Part shown: in pieces, positions 45,060 to 57,200 of the stretch
How positions within the stretch are numbered: position 1 is the first letter of the stretch
Layout of the letters: each line of letters opens with the position of its first letter
NCBI RefSeq assembly: GCF_010183535.1
Contig: NC_071329.1
Coordinates: forward strand, 11,222,001-11,286,000
Source: Caenorhabditis remanei
Taxonomy: Eukaryota; Nematoda; Chromadorea; Rhabditida; Rhabditidae
Direction of reading: 5' to 3'
DNA length: 64,000 nucleotides
The notes under the pieces: model-generated
Told to the model about the DNA's origin: nothing
The model's database searches: none
What the model saw: the letters and a program-made list of their open reading frames with translations, nothing else
Made by a program: the position numbers and the translations under genes

Positions 45060-48000
45060 TTTGTAGTGGTGTGGAGGAGTGGAAACTGGAAATAAAACGT
45101 ATTTTTCAGCCGGATGGAAAACTATAAAACTCGTGATAAAAACGATTCTGAAATAAGGGGAAAAGGGGAAAATGGAAATAAAGGTTTAGTCAAATTTGAA
45201 AGTTTCGATCAAAGAATAGTGAAACAATAACAAGAGAGAGAAGAGATTGGTTTATCAGTCACTTACTATCTTTTTAGAGTCAACTGGTACATAAAAAGAC
45301 AATGATCAGAAAAAGAACATGAGTGATAAAGAGATGATATGAGTGTATGTGGAAGATGAAAAAGATGAATGATGAGATCAAACGAGAAGAAGAAAAATGG
45401 GGTGGAGAATGGGGAAAAATGGAAGAAAAATGAAGATCGAGGGCGGAGAATGTGAGAGAAAGAGAACGAAACATTTTGAAAAATACTGTGAGAAACAACA
45501 AAAATGAAAGTGTTAAAAGATCAGAAAAGGAAACAAATATGAGATTAAGATCAATCCGAGGAAGTTCCAGAATACAATAGGATTGGTCGGATTTGTTTAC
45601 GAAATCAGTGATAGAACTGTTGCATTTCTTTTTAGAAACCAATGGGAAATCAGTAGTTCGTACTTTCTGTTCGTAATTCATCCCTCTCCCACGACTGGCT
45701 TTCCCTCAGTTGTTGTAGAAGGACAGAAAGCTGATAATCAATTGAATTATCGGATTAATTATTCACAATAGACACGAGATCCCACCTGCTTTCAAGCTCT
45801 TTCAAGATCTGATCTACTAAGAAAGGTTGAATAAACCTTCATCGTTCAGTCATCTGAATGCTAAGAAATGAAGAAAGAAAGGCGGGAATAAACAGGGACA
45901 TTACCGATAATGACTAGCTTCTTCATCTTCTTTTTAGCGGAATGCTTTCATCTTGATTAGATGTGTTCGAATGGGCGGAGGTGGCTTTTTGGATAACTGG
46001 ATAGAAGAAAACAAGACAATTAAAGTTTTAACTTTTTCGCCACATTTTCTCAATTCTTGGATTGTTTTGAGGATTGGGAAGGAATCAATAGATCGGTTTG
46101 GGCGAGAAATTAAATCACTTCTAAATCAGTTTTCAGAAGGAATAACATAATTCGAATCACAAGTAGAAAAACACGGATTCTGAAAACTAATAAAAATGAA
46201 TCAAATAATATCTCAATTATATAGAAAACTGATATTTTCAGATTGTTCAAATGAACATGAATTCAGCTGTCTCTTGAACTCGGAAGTGTTTTTATTTCCA
46301 GTTCTAATCGGAGAGAAATTGAGAGAAGTTACCCTTTCAAAGGAAAAAAAGAAGAAATATATCATGGAAACATTTAAAAAGACGTTTTAAGACTTCGTTC
46401 ACATTCGAAACAATATGCCAAAATTCTTCAATTTCACGAGATTTGGGATGAAAGAATCAAATGAACGAGAGAATATCAGAGATTTCTGAAATCGATCAGT
46501 TATAATTACGCTCAAAATGTGAACAAAATGAAGTATCAGTATTTTTAGAATCGGCCCAAACTGTCCTTTCCTGTTACTTTTCTCAAAATTTTCTTGATGT
46601 TTTTCATCAACACGATCATTCATGAGACACTCGGAGTACCCAAAAGAAAATTCAAAAAACAACGAGATTTGTGTTTTTTTTGTCAAAAATCTTTCTCTGA
46701 AATTCTAATCTTTCGGTCGTCGCTCGTAATATACATAAACTCTCTAATAAAGATTTTTTTTCCCCAGGTTGCACTGATTCGTAATTGACTGTTTGGGAAA
46801 GAGAACAATGTAATTTGAGTTAAATTTACTAATAAAAAGGGAAATAATTGTATTCAATCTATCATATAACCAACCACTAAAACGTGTGAAACCTAATGAC
46901 AATTGAATCAGAATTCTCTTGTCTGACCGAATCAGAAACTTATCTGAAACTACGTAATCCACTATTCCCATCTGAATTGAAACCGTTTGTCTAGAGTTCA
47001 CGAGCGTTCAAAAAAGACTAAAAAATAAGAGAACTTTAAGTTTGTTTTGCATGAAAGAAACGTGTCGAATACCAATTTCATGGAATTAACGAGGTCAAAA
47101 GTGAAAGAATTTGTACGAAAAGGAGATGTTTTTTCGGTTTTTTTCTCTCGACCTTATATCCAATTTTCTTTTGTCTTTTTCTCTATTTATGCCTTTTTGA
47201 CTTTCAACGAGAAAAATAAGAAAACAGAGAACTTTTTTCAGGTTCTCAGAACTCGTTATCCAATTCACTTTATTTCTTGAATTGCCATTTGATAAATGGG
47301 ATTTTATGAACCAGGAAATAACAGATTTCAACGAGGAAAATTGCTATTTTACTTTGAATATTGTCTTGGAACATTTCAGAAAGAATATCCATAAAAAATA
47401 ATATGAAAGTGTCTCTAAAAACACTATAATTACATTAAATAACATCTCATTGAACAACATTTTCATGTTGAGGGCGGTTGAAATGCTCAATGAGCACAGA
47501 AAGAAAAACAGAACATTTCGAATTTCAGTTGAAAACTATATGGAAGAAATCAAGAACTACATGATATTTTGAAGAAAAACTAGAACTTTTATAGACATTT
47601 TCCATGAATGAAAGTTGTGATAAGAGAGCCCAAATTGGGTATTTCATTGAAAATGGGGGAGGAAAAAGAGGTGTGTGAACAATGAAGGAAAGGAAATATA
47701 TGAGAAATCAGGAAGGAAATGAAGAAGATTCCAGAAAGGAAATGGGATGATTCAGGAATGAACGTAGACCTTCAGAGTACAACCAACTCTGTGAAAATTT
47801 CAATTATAATGCCTCTTTCGAAATAAAGGTCAATGAGCTTTCGGGTCGAGCCCGATTACTCATCTATGTCATTTCGGTTCCTTCTGTTTGAATAAAATAC
47901 GTTCTCCAGCATAAAGGAAGACAACTCTTCTCCGAATTTCGGCTAACCGAAATATCTTTGATTAGTAGCCTCTTTGAAGTCCATTTTGGCCCCTTTTCAG

Positions 48001-51000
48001 ATGCCCCACCCCCTCTAAATATAAATGTCCCTGAAACACTAGGATCGATCGCAATTGAATTATTTGTGCTCAAGATTCATGAGCACTTTAAAGCTACGAC
48101 ATTCACCTTAAATCCCTAGTTTACAGCTTAGAGAACAACGTTTTTGAACGAGGAAGCTCTTGGTGGAATAACAATTGCTAAAATTGGAATCCTAATTCTG
48201 AGTACCTCCCCTAATATTTTTTGCATTTCCACTTACAAAGTGCTACAAAATAAGAAAAAGAAAGTATTTCAAAACAAAAAATATATTCGACTCGAGCAAA
48301 TTCAGCAAATTTTGTATAGGGTTCGCTAGAATAGAATGTATCCAAAAAATGAATATGCATATCGGATATCTCTTTTTTGGATGGGATCAAAAACTTGAGA
48401 GGATTAGAAAAAGGAGGATTCACTGAGAAGGACTCCATGATTTTTGCCCTTTTTGAACCCTTTGTTTCCGTCTTTTGTCAAATGAATTATGTATGAGAAA
48501 TCACTTTTTTATTGCACTTTGTGAGATCTTTTCTTTGTTTTTTCTATACAATTTGGCATATTGGAAACTTCACAAAACTACAGTAATCCAGTTATGAAAG
48601 ACTAACGAATCCAGAAATTAGGAAGAATGAGAAAAAACAAAACTTATGAAAAAAGAACTTGAGTTGAAAATAGAGGAAAAAAAACTTTTGAAGTGTGCTT
48701 AAACTATTTTTCAAAAGTGCTTTTTCCCCTTTTCTCCGGAAGAAATTTGTATTTAGAAGGAAGAAAATTTCCGCCTTTCTCCTTCAAAAACTTCTACTCT
48801 TATTCTTTTTTTTAAAGTTCAATATTAAAAAAAAAACAAAAGAAAGGAGGAACAAGAAGTGTCGATAGTAAAGGTTCGATCCGTTTTAAAGGAGAAAGCA
48901 AATTCAATTTTTCCTCCCGTCTTTTGCTTGCATTTCACTCGAATTCGGAATGAAAAGGGGTTTTTCAATAGATGAAAAGAAGAAAAAAAGTGAATGTTTT
49001 TTGAGCAGTTCACATAGTGAAACTCAACAATGAATTTTTCGGAACAGTGAAACTCAGCTATGTTTATCAGTGGTTCATTAGCATCATGACTCGATTTCGT
49101 CTTGTTGGAAGTGGTTGAGGAGATTGAATAGGAAACTCATTCCGTGAAGGTTCAGTCCTGATACAAGGATTGGTACAAAAAGAATATCGTCTGATAAAGA
49201 GACAATAATCAGAGGGTCGGCTAAGTTTTCTGATTTTTCCATTCTCAATTCCATGATTCCCCACAGTTAGGCTAATCTTTGAGAAGTATGTTGATTAGTT
49301 TTTTGAATTCTAAAATCGGAGATCTCATCACTCTTCAAATGCGAACGTGAGAAGTTCGAGAACCGATATTTATGAGTACACGAATTCTCTGAGGAACGGA
49401 AAAATATTCTGATTTCAAAACGAATCAGTTTTACTGTAATCGAAACTGAAAAAAGAAGATTCGGGTGAATGCATCATAATTTGACCTAATTATATGTACA
49501 GATTACAACCATTTGAAAAGGAAAACTAGCTGATGAGAAGAGTTTAATAGAATGGAATGAGAGAAATATGCATTTGATTATTCATCTCTTATTTCAGTTT
49601 ACAATTGATTTGAATCATTTGCGATATTCAGAGCCCTCCTTTTGTAAGAGATATTGTAACATTTCTTATCAATCTCACTGGAAGATCATAAGCAAAAAAG
49701 ATATCAAGTGAAAGCGTAATCAAAGTTGAAAGTTGAGAAATCGTCGACGACTTCTTCCTCAAACCGGATACACTTTTATACCACGTCGGTATGACCCTTT
49801 GAATCAACATGAAGCTCCGCCCATTCTCAAGGTAATTTGTATGAGAGAAGCTATGCATCCTTCTTCTTTTTCTTCTTCTTTTGCCATTGGCATCTCGAAG
49901 TAATCGCATCGCAATTTTTCCCTAAATCTCATAATCTTACACACTATTTCTCAATTACAGACTCGTTTGGCCTTTGCCATTTTTTGCAGATTTTGAGGGA
50001 TTTAGAGACGCAGATAGTTGAATGAAAGATGTATCACAAAAACCGGAATGGGAAGACGAATGGCACGGAAGGAGGGAATAACACAAATGGTTTTCGTACT
50101 ACTGTTTTCAAATCAAATGGTCAGGAATGAGAATTCTGGAGAAAGGAAAAAAAGAGATTCAGTGAAGTAATTAGTGTCTTCTGAACAAAAGTATTCACAA
50201 AAGTTGTAAAAAAGAGAAAACGAAAAAAAGAAGAAGACTTTAGGAAAATTAGAAAACGTTTACAATGGCAAAACGTTTTGAGAAGTTGTAACTAGAATAT
50301 TCAACGAAAGTAGTTACGTCAGAATCCTGAAAAGTGAAATCAGATGTCAATCACATTCCAATAGAAAAGAGAAGTATTCAATACAGTAGTTATAATGGTC
50401 AGAATGAGTGAAGATTCTGAAAAATGACATTTTTTCGGAATTGTAGAATGAGGAACATGGATTAACTGACTCTCTCAAACAACGCCTTTTGATAAAAAGT
50501 TTGACGAAAATTCAAGTCTTTACAGTATTTAAAAGAATTGAAGTTTCCAAAATTACCTTACTCACTCCGATACCCTAGTTCATACTTCAATAACTACATT
50601 CCGTGAGAAATCAAATCTCGGAAAAGCTATTACTCAATCTAGATATGACCGCCCGTAAACAACTTAATTGAATTGGATTTTCTGAAACAAAATAAATAGA
50701 AAAAGTGAGAGGGGGAAATCTAGAATAGAACAAAAACTACTGTATATCTTCTGAAAATGTATTGTTTTTGTTTTGACATTTGGGTATCATTAGATGTAAA
50801 AATATGAAAACTCGAAAAAATAACAACAATCGGAATTCCCATGAAATCAGTGTAGTTGTATAGATGAGAAGAACAGAACTCCTTATTTTTGCCCGTTCTG
50901 GGTGTGATATGAGCCGTAAACTCGTGAGTTTTGGTTCTCGTGAATGGTACCAGGGGACTTGAGGTTTTTGAGTGATTTTTCAAGATCTATATAGAGTTAT

Positions 51001-51997
51001 TCTGGTGTAACTAGTGAGGTAATAGTCGTAATCTGGAATTCAAATGATACTATACCCTTCTCAGAGTCACCTGCATTGAGATGAAGAAATGTCGAATAAT
51101 GTCTGTTAAATAATAAATAACTTCTGGTGTTCTGATGATATTTATACCTCTGAAAAACAAGAAAACATTATTTCAGACACCTAGACATCATTCAAGATAC
51201 AAAAACGGTGAAAAGCGCCTAGTACGACTAGAAAAAAGTAAATGAAGCATCTTGATGAGTATACAAAGAAGATACGTTTTGACGTTTTCGATGTCTGGAA
51301 AGAAAGTATGATGCAGTTGAATAGGTGTATCGTGAAACGGGAGGGATGCACCGGCGATTTTAAATACAAATTCCAAAAGGTGAATCTGAAATTCGTGTGA
51401 GTTTTGTAACTCGAGTTCAAATGTATATGTCAACCTCCTGCATCGTAGTCCACTATATTCTGTGACGTCTTCTTCTTCTTCTTTTGAATTCTTGTCCGTT
51501 TTTATTAAATTTCCCCGTGAGTATTGAGTTACTCCCTCTCGTTTTCACTGATATTTCGACGTCATCTGGTTTTTTTTGGCGTATTGCCAACCAGGTGAAG
51601 TATCATTTCTGATATTCTCTCTCACTTCCCTGTTTATTTTTGATTTCACTGAAAATATAATCACGGGCAATTAATCTTTATTTATTCAGTCAAATAGAGA
51701 TATGGAGAGATAAATAAAAACATAACAAGATGATTAATGAGATAAAAACCAAAGGAAACAAGAAATAAAGAGATAGAGGGAGAGTGAACGATAAACGATG
51801 ACGATTTTGGCATTTGAACGATCAGAGACTATTGACTCGATTTCAACGATGATGACCTTGCAAAGAAGGAGAAGAAGCTTGTTTTTTTGGGAGGATGAGA
51901 AGTGTAAGAAGGACGAGAACGAGATTGATAAGAAGATTTAAGAGGGCTTTTGAACTTGTGATATCATCAGAGATTTTAATTACGCAGTTTCACTTTC
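45060..51997. other. Seven-kilobase region without recognisable genes
   Basis: Low-complexity AT-rich sequence with poly-purine runs. Every open frame is short and compositionally biased (for example the Phe/Ser-rich frame at 45280-45681). One 70-codon minus-strand frame at 47864-48073 has a more normal composition but no domain and no partner exon. A CTCCGCCC word occurs near 49813. No tRNA, snRNA or rRNA found by eye. Probably regulatory and intergenic, or it holds non-coding RNAs I cannot see. Confidence 0.35.
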
Positions 51998-53835
51998 TCA
52001 TCTTTCGTTTTCACCTTCTATTCTAGTAATATGTCTACAGAGATGTTGTTCGTAGTCCTTCGATTGGTTAGACTTTCTAAAAATAAACATGAGAATAGTG
52101 GGAATCCGTTGCTCACTCATGACAATCTCGATGATTAGAAGAAGCGATGAAATGAACGTTCCGAGAAGATGAATCACAAAAATTGAGGATAATTGATTGA
52201 GAGTAAACGAAGATTTTGATGGTTTCTCAATTAGTGATAACTGTGGATATGCAGGAGTATAATGATTGTCAATTGTCTGGAAATATTGAAGATCAGATCA
52301 TTTGATTCGATAAAATCTCACACTGAATGCTGGCAATATCTTTATAATCATTTTATTCAATTCGTCAAGATATGGAAATGTTGGACGAACGATATAAGCT
52401 GCTGGACATACCTGAAATATAGATGAATTCTTTGAAACTCTTTCTCTCTCATTACCGGAAAATCTCTGATGAGCAAGACATCTGAATGAAAGAGTTCCTG
52501 AGTCCAAATGGAATATTTTGAGGAGATTCGTTGAGCTGGATACCATCCGAATCCAACTAATGGAACTTTTTGCTAGAAAAAAGAAATGCAAATTAACAAG
52601 ACAAAATGATACCGAAGACACGAAATCCCGATCATTCAGTTGTGTGACATCACCATATTCGGGTGGATGCTTCGAAAGAATTTCTGAGAAAATGGAAATG
52701 CATTTAGATGGAGAAATTTCACGAGGACATTCGGGAATACGATCAGAAAAGGGAGTGAATAGACGATACGATCCTTTTCTGGAAATATTGAGCTTCGAAG
52801 AGGGCTCCATGGTCATCTTCTGATTCTGCTCTCCAAGAGAAACACAAAAATTCCTACCTCAACTGCTCTATCAATCCATAAAAATCTTCAAATGGCATTT
52901 GTTTTTTATCAGAAACAACCATCATTCCACTCAATTCCGAAGTATAAAAGTCAATAAAAACATGGAACCAAGCGAGCAACCAGATGGCAGAAAATAACTG
53001 AAACCACAAAGATTCTTGCCAAATAATTGGAATTAATTTAATATTTTTCAGTATCGAACTACTGATACATTTCTCGTTTTCCGAAATTTTTTATCGGTGA
53101 ATAAACGGAAAAATACGTGGAATGCGAAGAAAGTTGACTTGTTTATCACTTGAATTTCCAAATTGAAAGTGCTCCGAAGTACTTGAAATATACTGTTTTG
53201 AATACATCTTAAAATTGGTTTTTGTTTTCTGAAAATCCCGATTAAGACCTACGTATAAAGACTCTCTTTCTCTTTTCTTGATTTGAATTCAACAAATCTC
53301 AAAATGAAGAAAATAATTGAAACGATAAGAATTGTCAAAGTGAGAAGAAACCAGACAATCGTTGAAAATGGACGAAACAAGAATCCGACGTCTTCTGACT
53401 TCTGAGGATCAGTTATGAGATAAACTTGATTTACTTCGAATTGTGTCGGATATGTAAATGTGAGAATATGAGCTCGATCCGGTGTCATTCGGAATCTTCC
53501 ACAAGCCATATCAATACGTCCTTTTTGAATGTCTCCCAGCATTCCTGAACACTTTTTTGTCATTTCATACTTATTTCTTCAGAATACCAGTTGCAGTTCC
53601 ATTTTCAAGTACATGACCGATTTCATTATTATATTGAACGAATTCGTAAGTCCATTTCAATGCTTTCATCAATGTCTGACATTGTTCTATTTCCAGTCCA
53701 ACTTGATGCCCTATTTTGAATGTTGAACCTTAACTGAATTAATACGAAAAAGAAAATAATATTTGATTCTTGTTCACCTTTATTGTTGAGAGAAGAGTCA
53801 ACTCCTATCTTCAGATGTGGATGAATTCCAGACAT
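51998..53835 (-). pseudogene. Second ionotropic glutamate receptor-like gene, frame broken by one base
   Basis: Exons by homology to the gene at 20836-22558: 53835-53778, 53728-53588, 53544-53253, 53228-53150, 52997-52858, 52819-52613, 52572-52456, 52411-52322 and 52276-51998. S1 has NGTATGMLGDIQKGRIDMA and TFTYPTQ. A membrane helix (IVWFLLTLTILIVSIIFFIL) precedes RFVEF, a second helix lies near WLLAWFHVFIDFY, then the S2 lobe, a last helix (HLLGTFISSLLLIIEIV) and a basic tail. Three oddities: intron 1 ends TTAAG; intron 3 would be only 24 nt (otherwise an in-frame TAG); exons 5 and 6 join one base short. The exon sum is 1403, not a multiple of three. It is a recent pseudogene, or a sequence error in a live gene. 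Confidence 0.7.
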
Positions 53836-54258
53836 TCAGTTGAACAAAGAATGAATTTTGTACACAAAAAAACACGATTTTTTATAACTATGTTGTTTTA
53901 GGTGTTCTTGTGTTACCAGACTCTCAAATTACTCAAATAATCGCTTTATTATGAAAAGTAACAATTCAAAACAGGTAACACGATGCGGAGCGGGGGAACA
54001 ATTATCAAAAAAGGCTACGGTACACATACAGAACATTAATTTCTAACTGTGCGAGGACCAGAAGATAGATACACGTAAAACAACAAAGAGAACATAGTTG
54101 GGAGAGAGTGAGAAGCAGAAGAATTGACGCCTATATTATAATTAAAGAAAGAAGCGAACTCGAAAAATAATGACAGGGATCAATGTTTACGTTATACCGG
54201 TTATGGAACAATGATGATTGGAATTGATGAGAATCTAGAAGAGCGTAAAGAAAATATT
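53836..54258. other. Spacer and 3' UTR of the TFIIS-M/SPOC gene
   Basis: No gene seen. Holds the 3' UTR of the large minus-strand gene and the 5' flank of the receptor-like gene. Confidence 0.35.
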
Positions 54259-57200
54259 CTAAAACCTATTGAGCCAGGAACCATTTGTTTGACCTCCTGG
54301 AGGAGGGGGTCCTGCTCTCCAAGAATTCATTCCGCCACGTGGTGGTCCTCCCGGTGGTCCATGCGGATAGCTACCGGGTTGTCCGTTTGTATGACCTCCT
54401 GGTGGTCCATGCGGATGACCTCCTCGACCTCGAGGCGAATCTAAAACGGATCAAGGTTTAAAATTTGAGAATGTTTTTTTTTTCGAAATGACTATATTGG
54501 CATTTAATTTTTGGGGTACAGCAATTTTAGGGTACAACAGGGTACAACTGATTTTAGGGTACAACTTTCGTCATTTTAGGGTACAACTTTCATAATTTTA
54601 GGGTACAAAACTGAAATGGTACAAAAATTTTAGGGCACAACTATTTTGGGGTACAAACTTCTGATAATTTTAGGGTACAACTGAATACAATTTTAGGGTA
54701 CAACCAATATAATTTTAGGGCACAACTAATTTTTGTTGCTAGTTATCGAAATTTTGAGATTTCCTGAAAAGTTTGATCCTAGGGTACATAGAATCAGAGA
54801 CTACAGTGAACCATAAAGTAAATCGAGGAGCTATAATTATGAGGTACATCCATAGAGTAAATTATATTGGTTGTACCCTAAAATTGTATTCAGTTGTACC
54901 CTAAAATTATCAGAAGTTTGTACCCCAAAATAGTTGAGCCCTAAAATTTTTGTACCCTTTCAGTTTTGTACCCTAAAATTATGAAAGTTGTACCCTAAAA
55001 TCAGTTGTACCCTGTTGTACCCTAAAATTGTTGTACCCTAAAAATTAAATGCCGACTATATTCGAACATTTGATCATTGTACTACATTTTCAGACTTGAA
55101 GACAGTTACCTTGAAAGAACGATGGTTGACCTTGACCTGGTCCACCTCCTCTTGGTGGGAAGCCTCCTCTCATTGGTGGTCCTCCCATCAGTGACGGCGG
55201 CATGCCTCGTCCCGGTGATGGTCCACCACGGAACATTGGAGGTCCTCCTCGCATTGGTGGGGCACCTCTCATTGGAGGAGCTCCTCTCATTGGTGGAGTT
55301 CCTCGCATTGGCGGAGTTCCTCGCATTGGTGGAACACCTCTCATTGGTGGAGCGCCTCGCATTGGTGGTCCTCCTCTGAATTGCGGATGCATTCCCCTGA
55401 GTGGTGGTCCACCTCGTCCTCGCATCATACCAGGTGGAGGCATACCATGAGGAGGCATACCATGAGGTGACATCCCACGTTGTGGTGGTATTCCTCCGCG
55501 CCATGGGCCGTCTTGTCCTCGCAACGAATGTGGAGACGCTCCGTAAGATGGTGGAGTTTCTGATCTTCTATCATTTCTAAACGTCTCATCTTCCTTGTTC
55601 AGGTCTTCATTAAATGCAAGTGGTTTCTTCTTTTCATCAGTTGGTAATGGAGGCGGGGGTGGCGGGCATATCATTGCAGCAGAAAACATTGGAGGAGGTG
55701 GTGGAACTGGAAGTGGTACACACGCGGGAGTTCTGCTTACTGATGACGGAGGAGGCGGTGGTGGAACATACATATTATCTGAAGGAGGAGGGGGTGGTGG
55801 TCTTGGGGGAGACGGAGAAGAGCTTCTACTCGATGAACCGTTGTCGGAATCAGATCCTGACGAAACATCCATCTGTTCACTACTTTTTCTTTGTCTGGCC
55901 CGTGTGTTTCGCTTGTTTCTTCTTTTCGAGTCAGAAACTGGAGGTAGAGGTGGAGGTGGCGGTCCTGAAAAAAGAGTAATGCGTACACTTTTATCTAGCG
56001 CTCGAAATGGAACGAGTTGGGACGTCCCGCCTCCCGGATTGTCATAAAACGTTTAAAAATAAACGTATATTTTTGAAACTTTGGGAATCGCGTCTCCAGC
56101 TATGTCTTCAGATTCTGTGAAAGTTTCATAATTCTACGACAAAAACAGACAGTTTTCCGAAATTCCCCGAAAAAAGAGGGACGTCCCATTTCGAGCGCTA
56201 CTCTTAACTATGTAGAAGATTAAATATTTTAGACAAAACCCCTTCGAAGACTGACCTTGAGGTGTATCAACTTCTTGAGTTGGCAGAGGATTAGCAAGAG
56301 GAGGTAGGTGAGGTTGAGCATTGAGAGGGCTCAGATTCCTTATTTCAAACATTTGCATCTCCCTATTTTCACGAGTTTTCTCGTTACGATATGCTTCATT
56401 TTGTGGTGGTAATGGTGGTCTATTTCCGTTTCTTTTTGCACTGTTTCTTGCCTCCATCGCATCCATATCTCTCATAAATCTTCTCTCCATCTCGATCCGT
56501 CTTTCCATTTCCATTAACTTTCTCATATCCTCTTCGAGTGATTGGCTTGTCATCACATTTGAAGCAAGATGTGAATTATCTCTGACATGCCCTGGCCCAG
56601 ATGGACGCAAAAGTTCCTGAGGAATCGGTGCAACCATTCCACGTCGGATAGCGTCTGCCACTATTTCGTTATCAGACATTCCAAGACCTTCCAGGAATGA
56701 CGGTTGTGTTGGTTTGACTGGTGGCGGTGGTGGAACAGGAGGAGCATGAACGAATGAAGAAGTAATTGGAGGTGGTGCTGCTACAGGAATTATATGAGCT
56801 GGCATTGGAGTTACGTATGAAGACGATTCGGGAGCAGAAGCATGATTGACGACGGGTTGTGATGCCGTTGTTTGTGACGAAGTTGGAATATCCGTTGTAG
56901 TATATGTCGGAGCTGTTTCTGACATTATTGGAGGTGGGTGACTAAAATCATGTTTCGATTGTGTTGAAACGGGACTTTCTGCTCCATTCTCATGTTCTTC
57001 TGCAGTAATTGGTTCCACGGGATCTTCGTTATGTTTTTGTTTGTTCTTTTCCGCCTTTTTCGCAGCTTTTTCTTCGTCTATTTTTTTCTGTATCAACGCC
57101 TTAATTCTATCTTTGTCATCTTCCGAAACATCCGGGTCTCCCATAAAGTCTTTTGCCGATGCCACGATTTCTTCTGAAAAAAAAAACCACATTATGAATT

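Noticed and set aside
45280..45681. 133-codon Phe/Ser/Leu-rich minus-strand frame
   Set aside because: Low-complexity composition from a purine-rich strand; it lies in the upstream region of the PY-motif gene.
47864..48073. 70-codon minus-strand frame with normal composition
   Set aside because: Isolated, with no partner exon, domain or promoter signal; kept only as a note in the gene-free block.
54493..55060. TTAGGG-containing array as interstitial telomere
   Set aside because: The unit is 14 bp (TTTTAGGGTACAAC), and nematode telomeres are TTAGGC; the inverted layout fits a foldback element instead.
55077..56047. Gly-rich plus-strand frames (GGAPLIGG-type repeats)
   Set aside because: Antisense of the PPMRG repeats of the TFIIS-M/SPOC protein.
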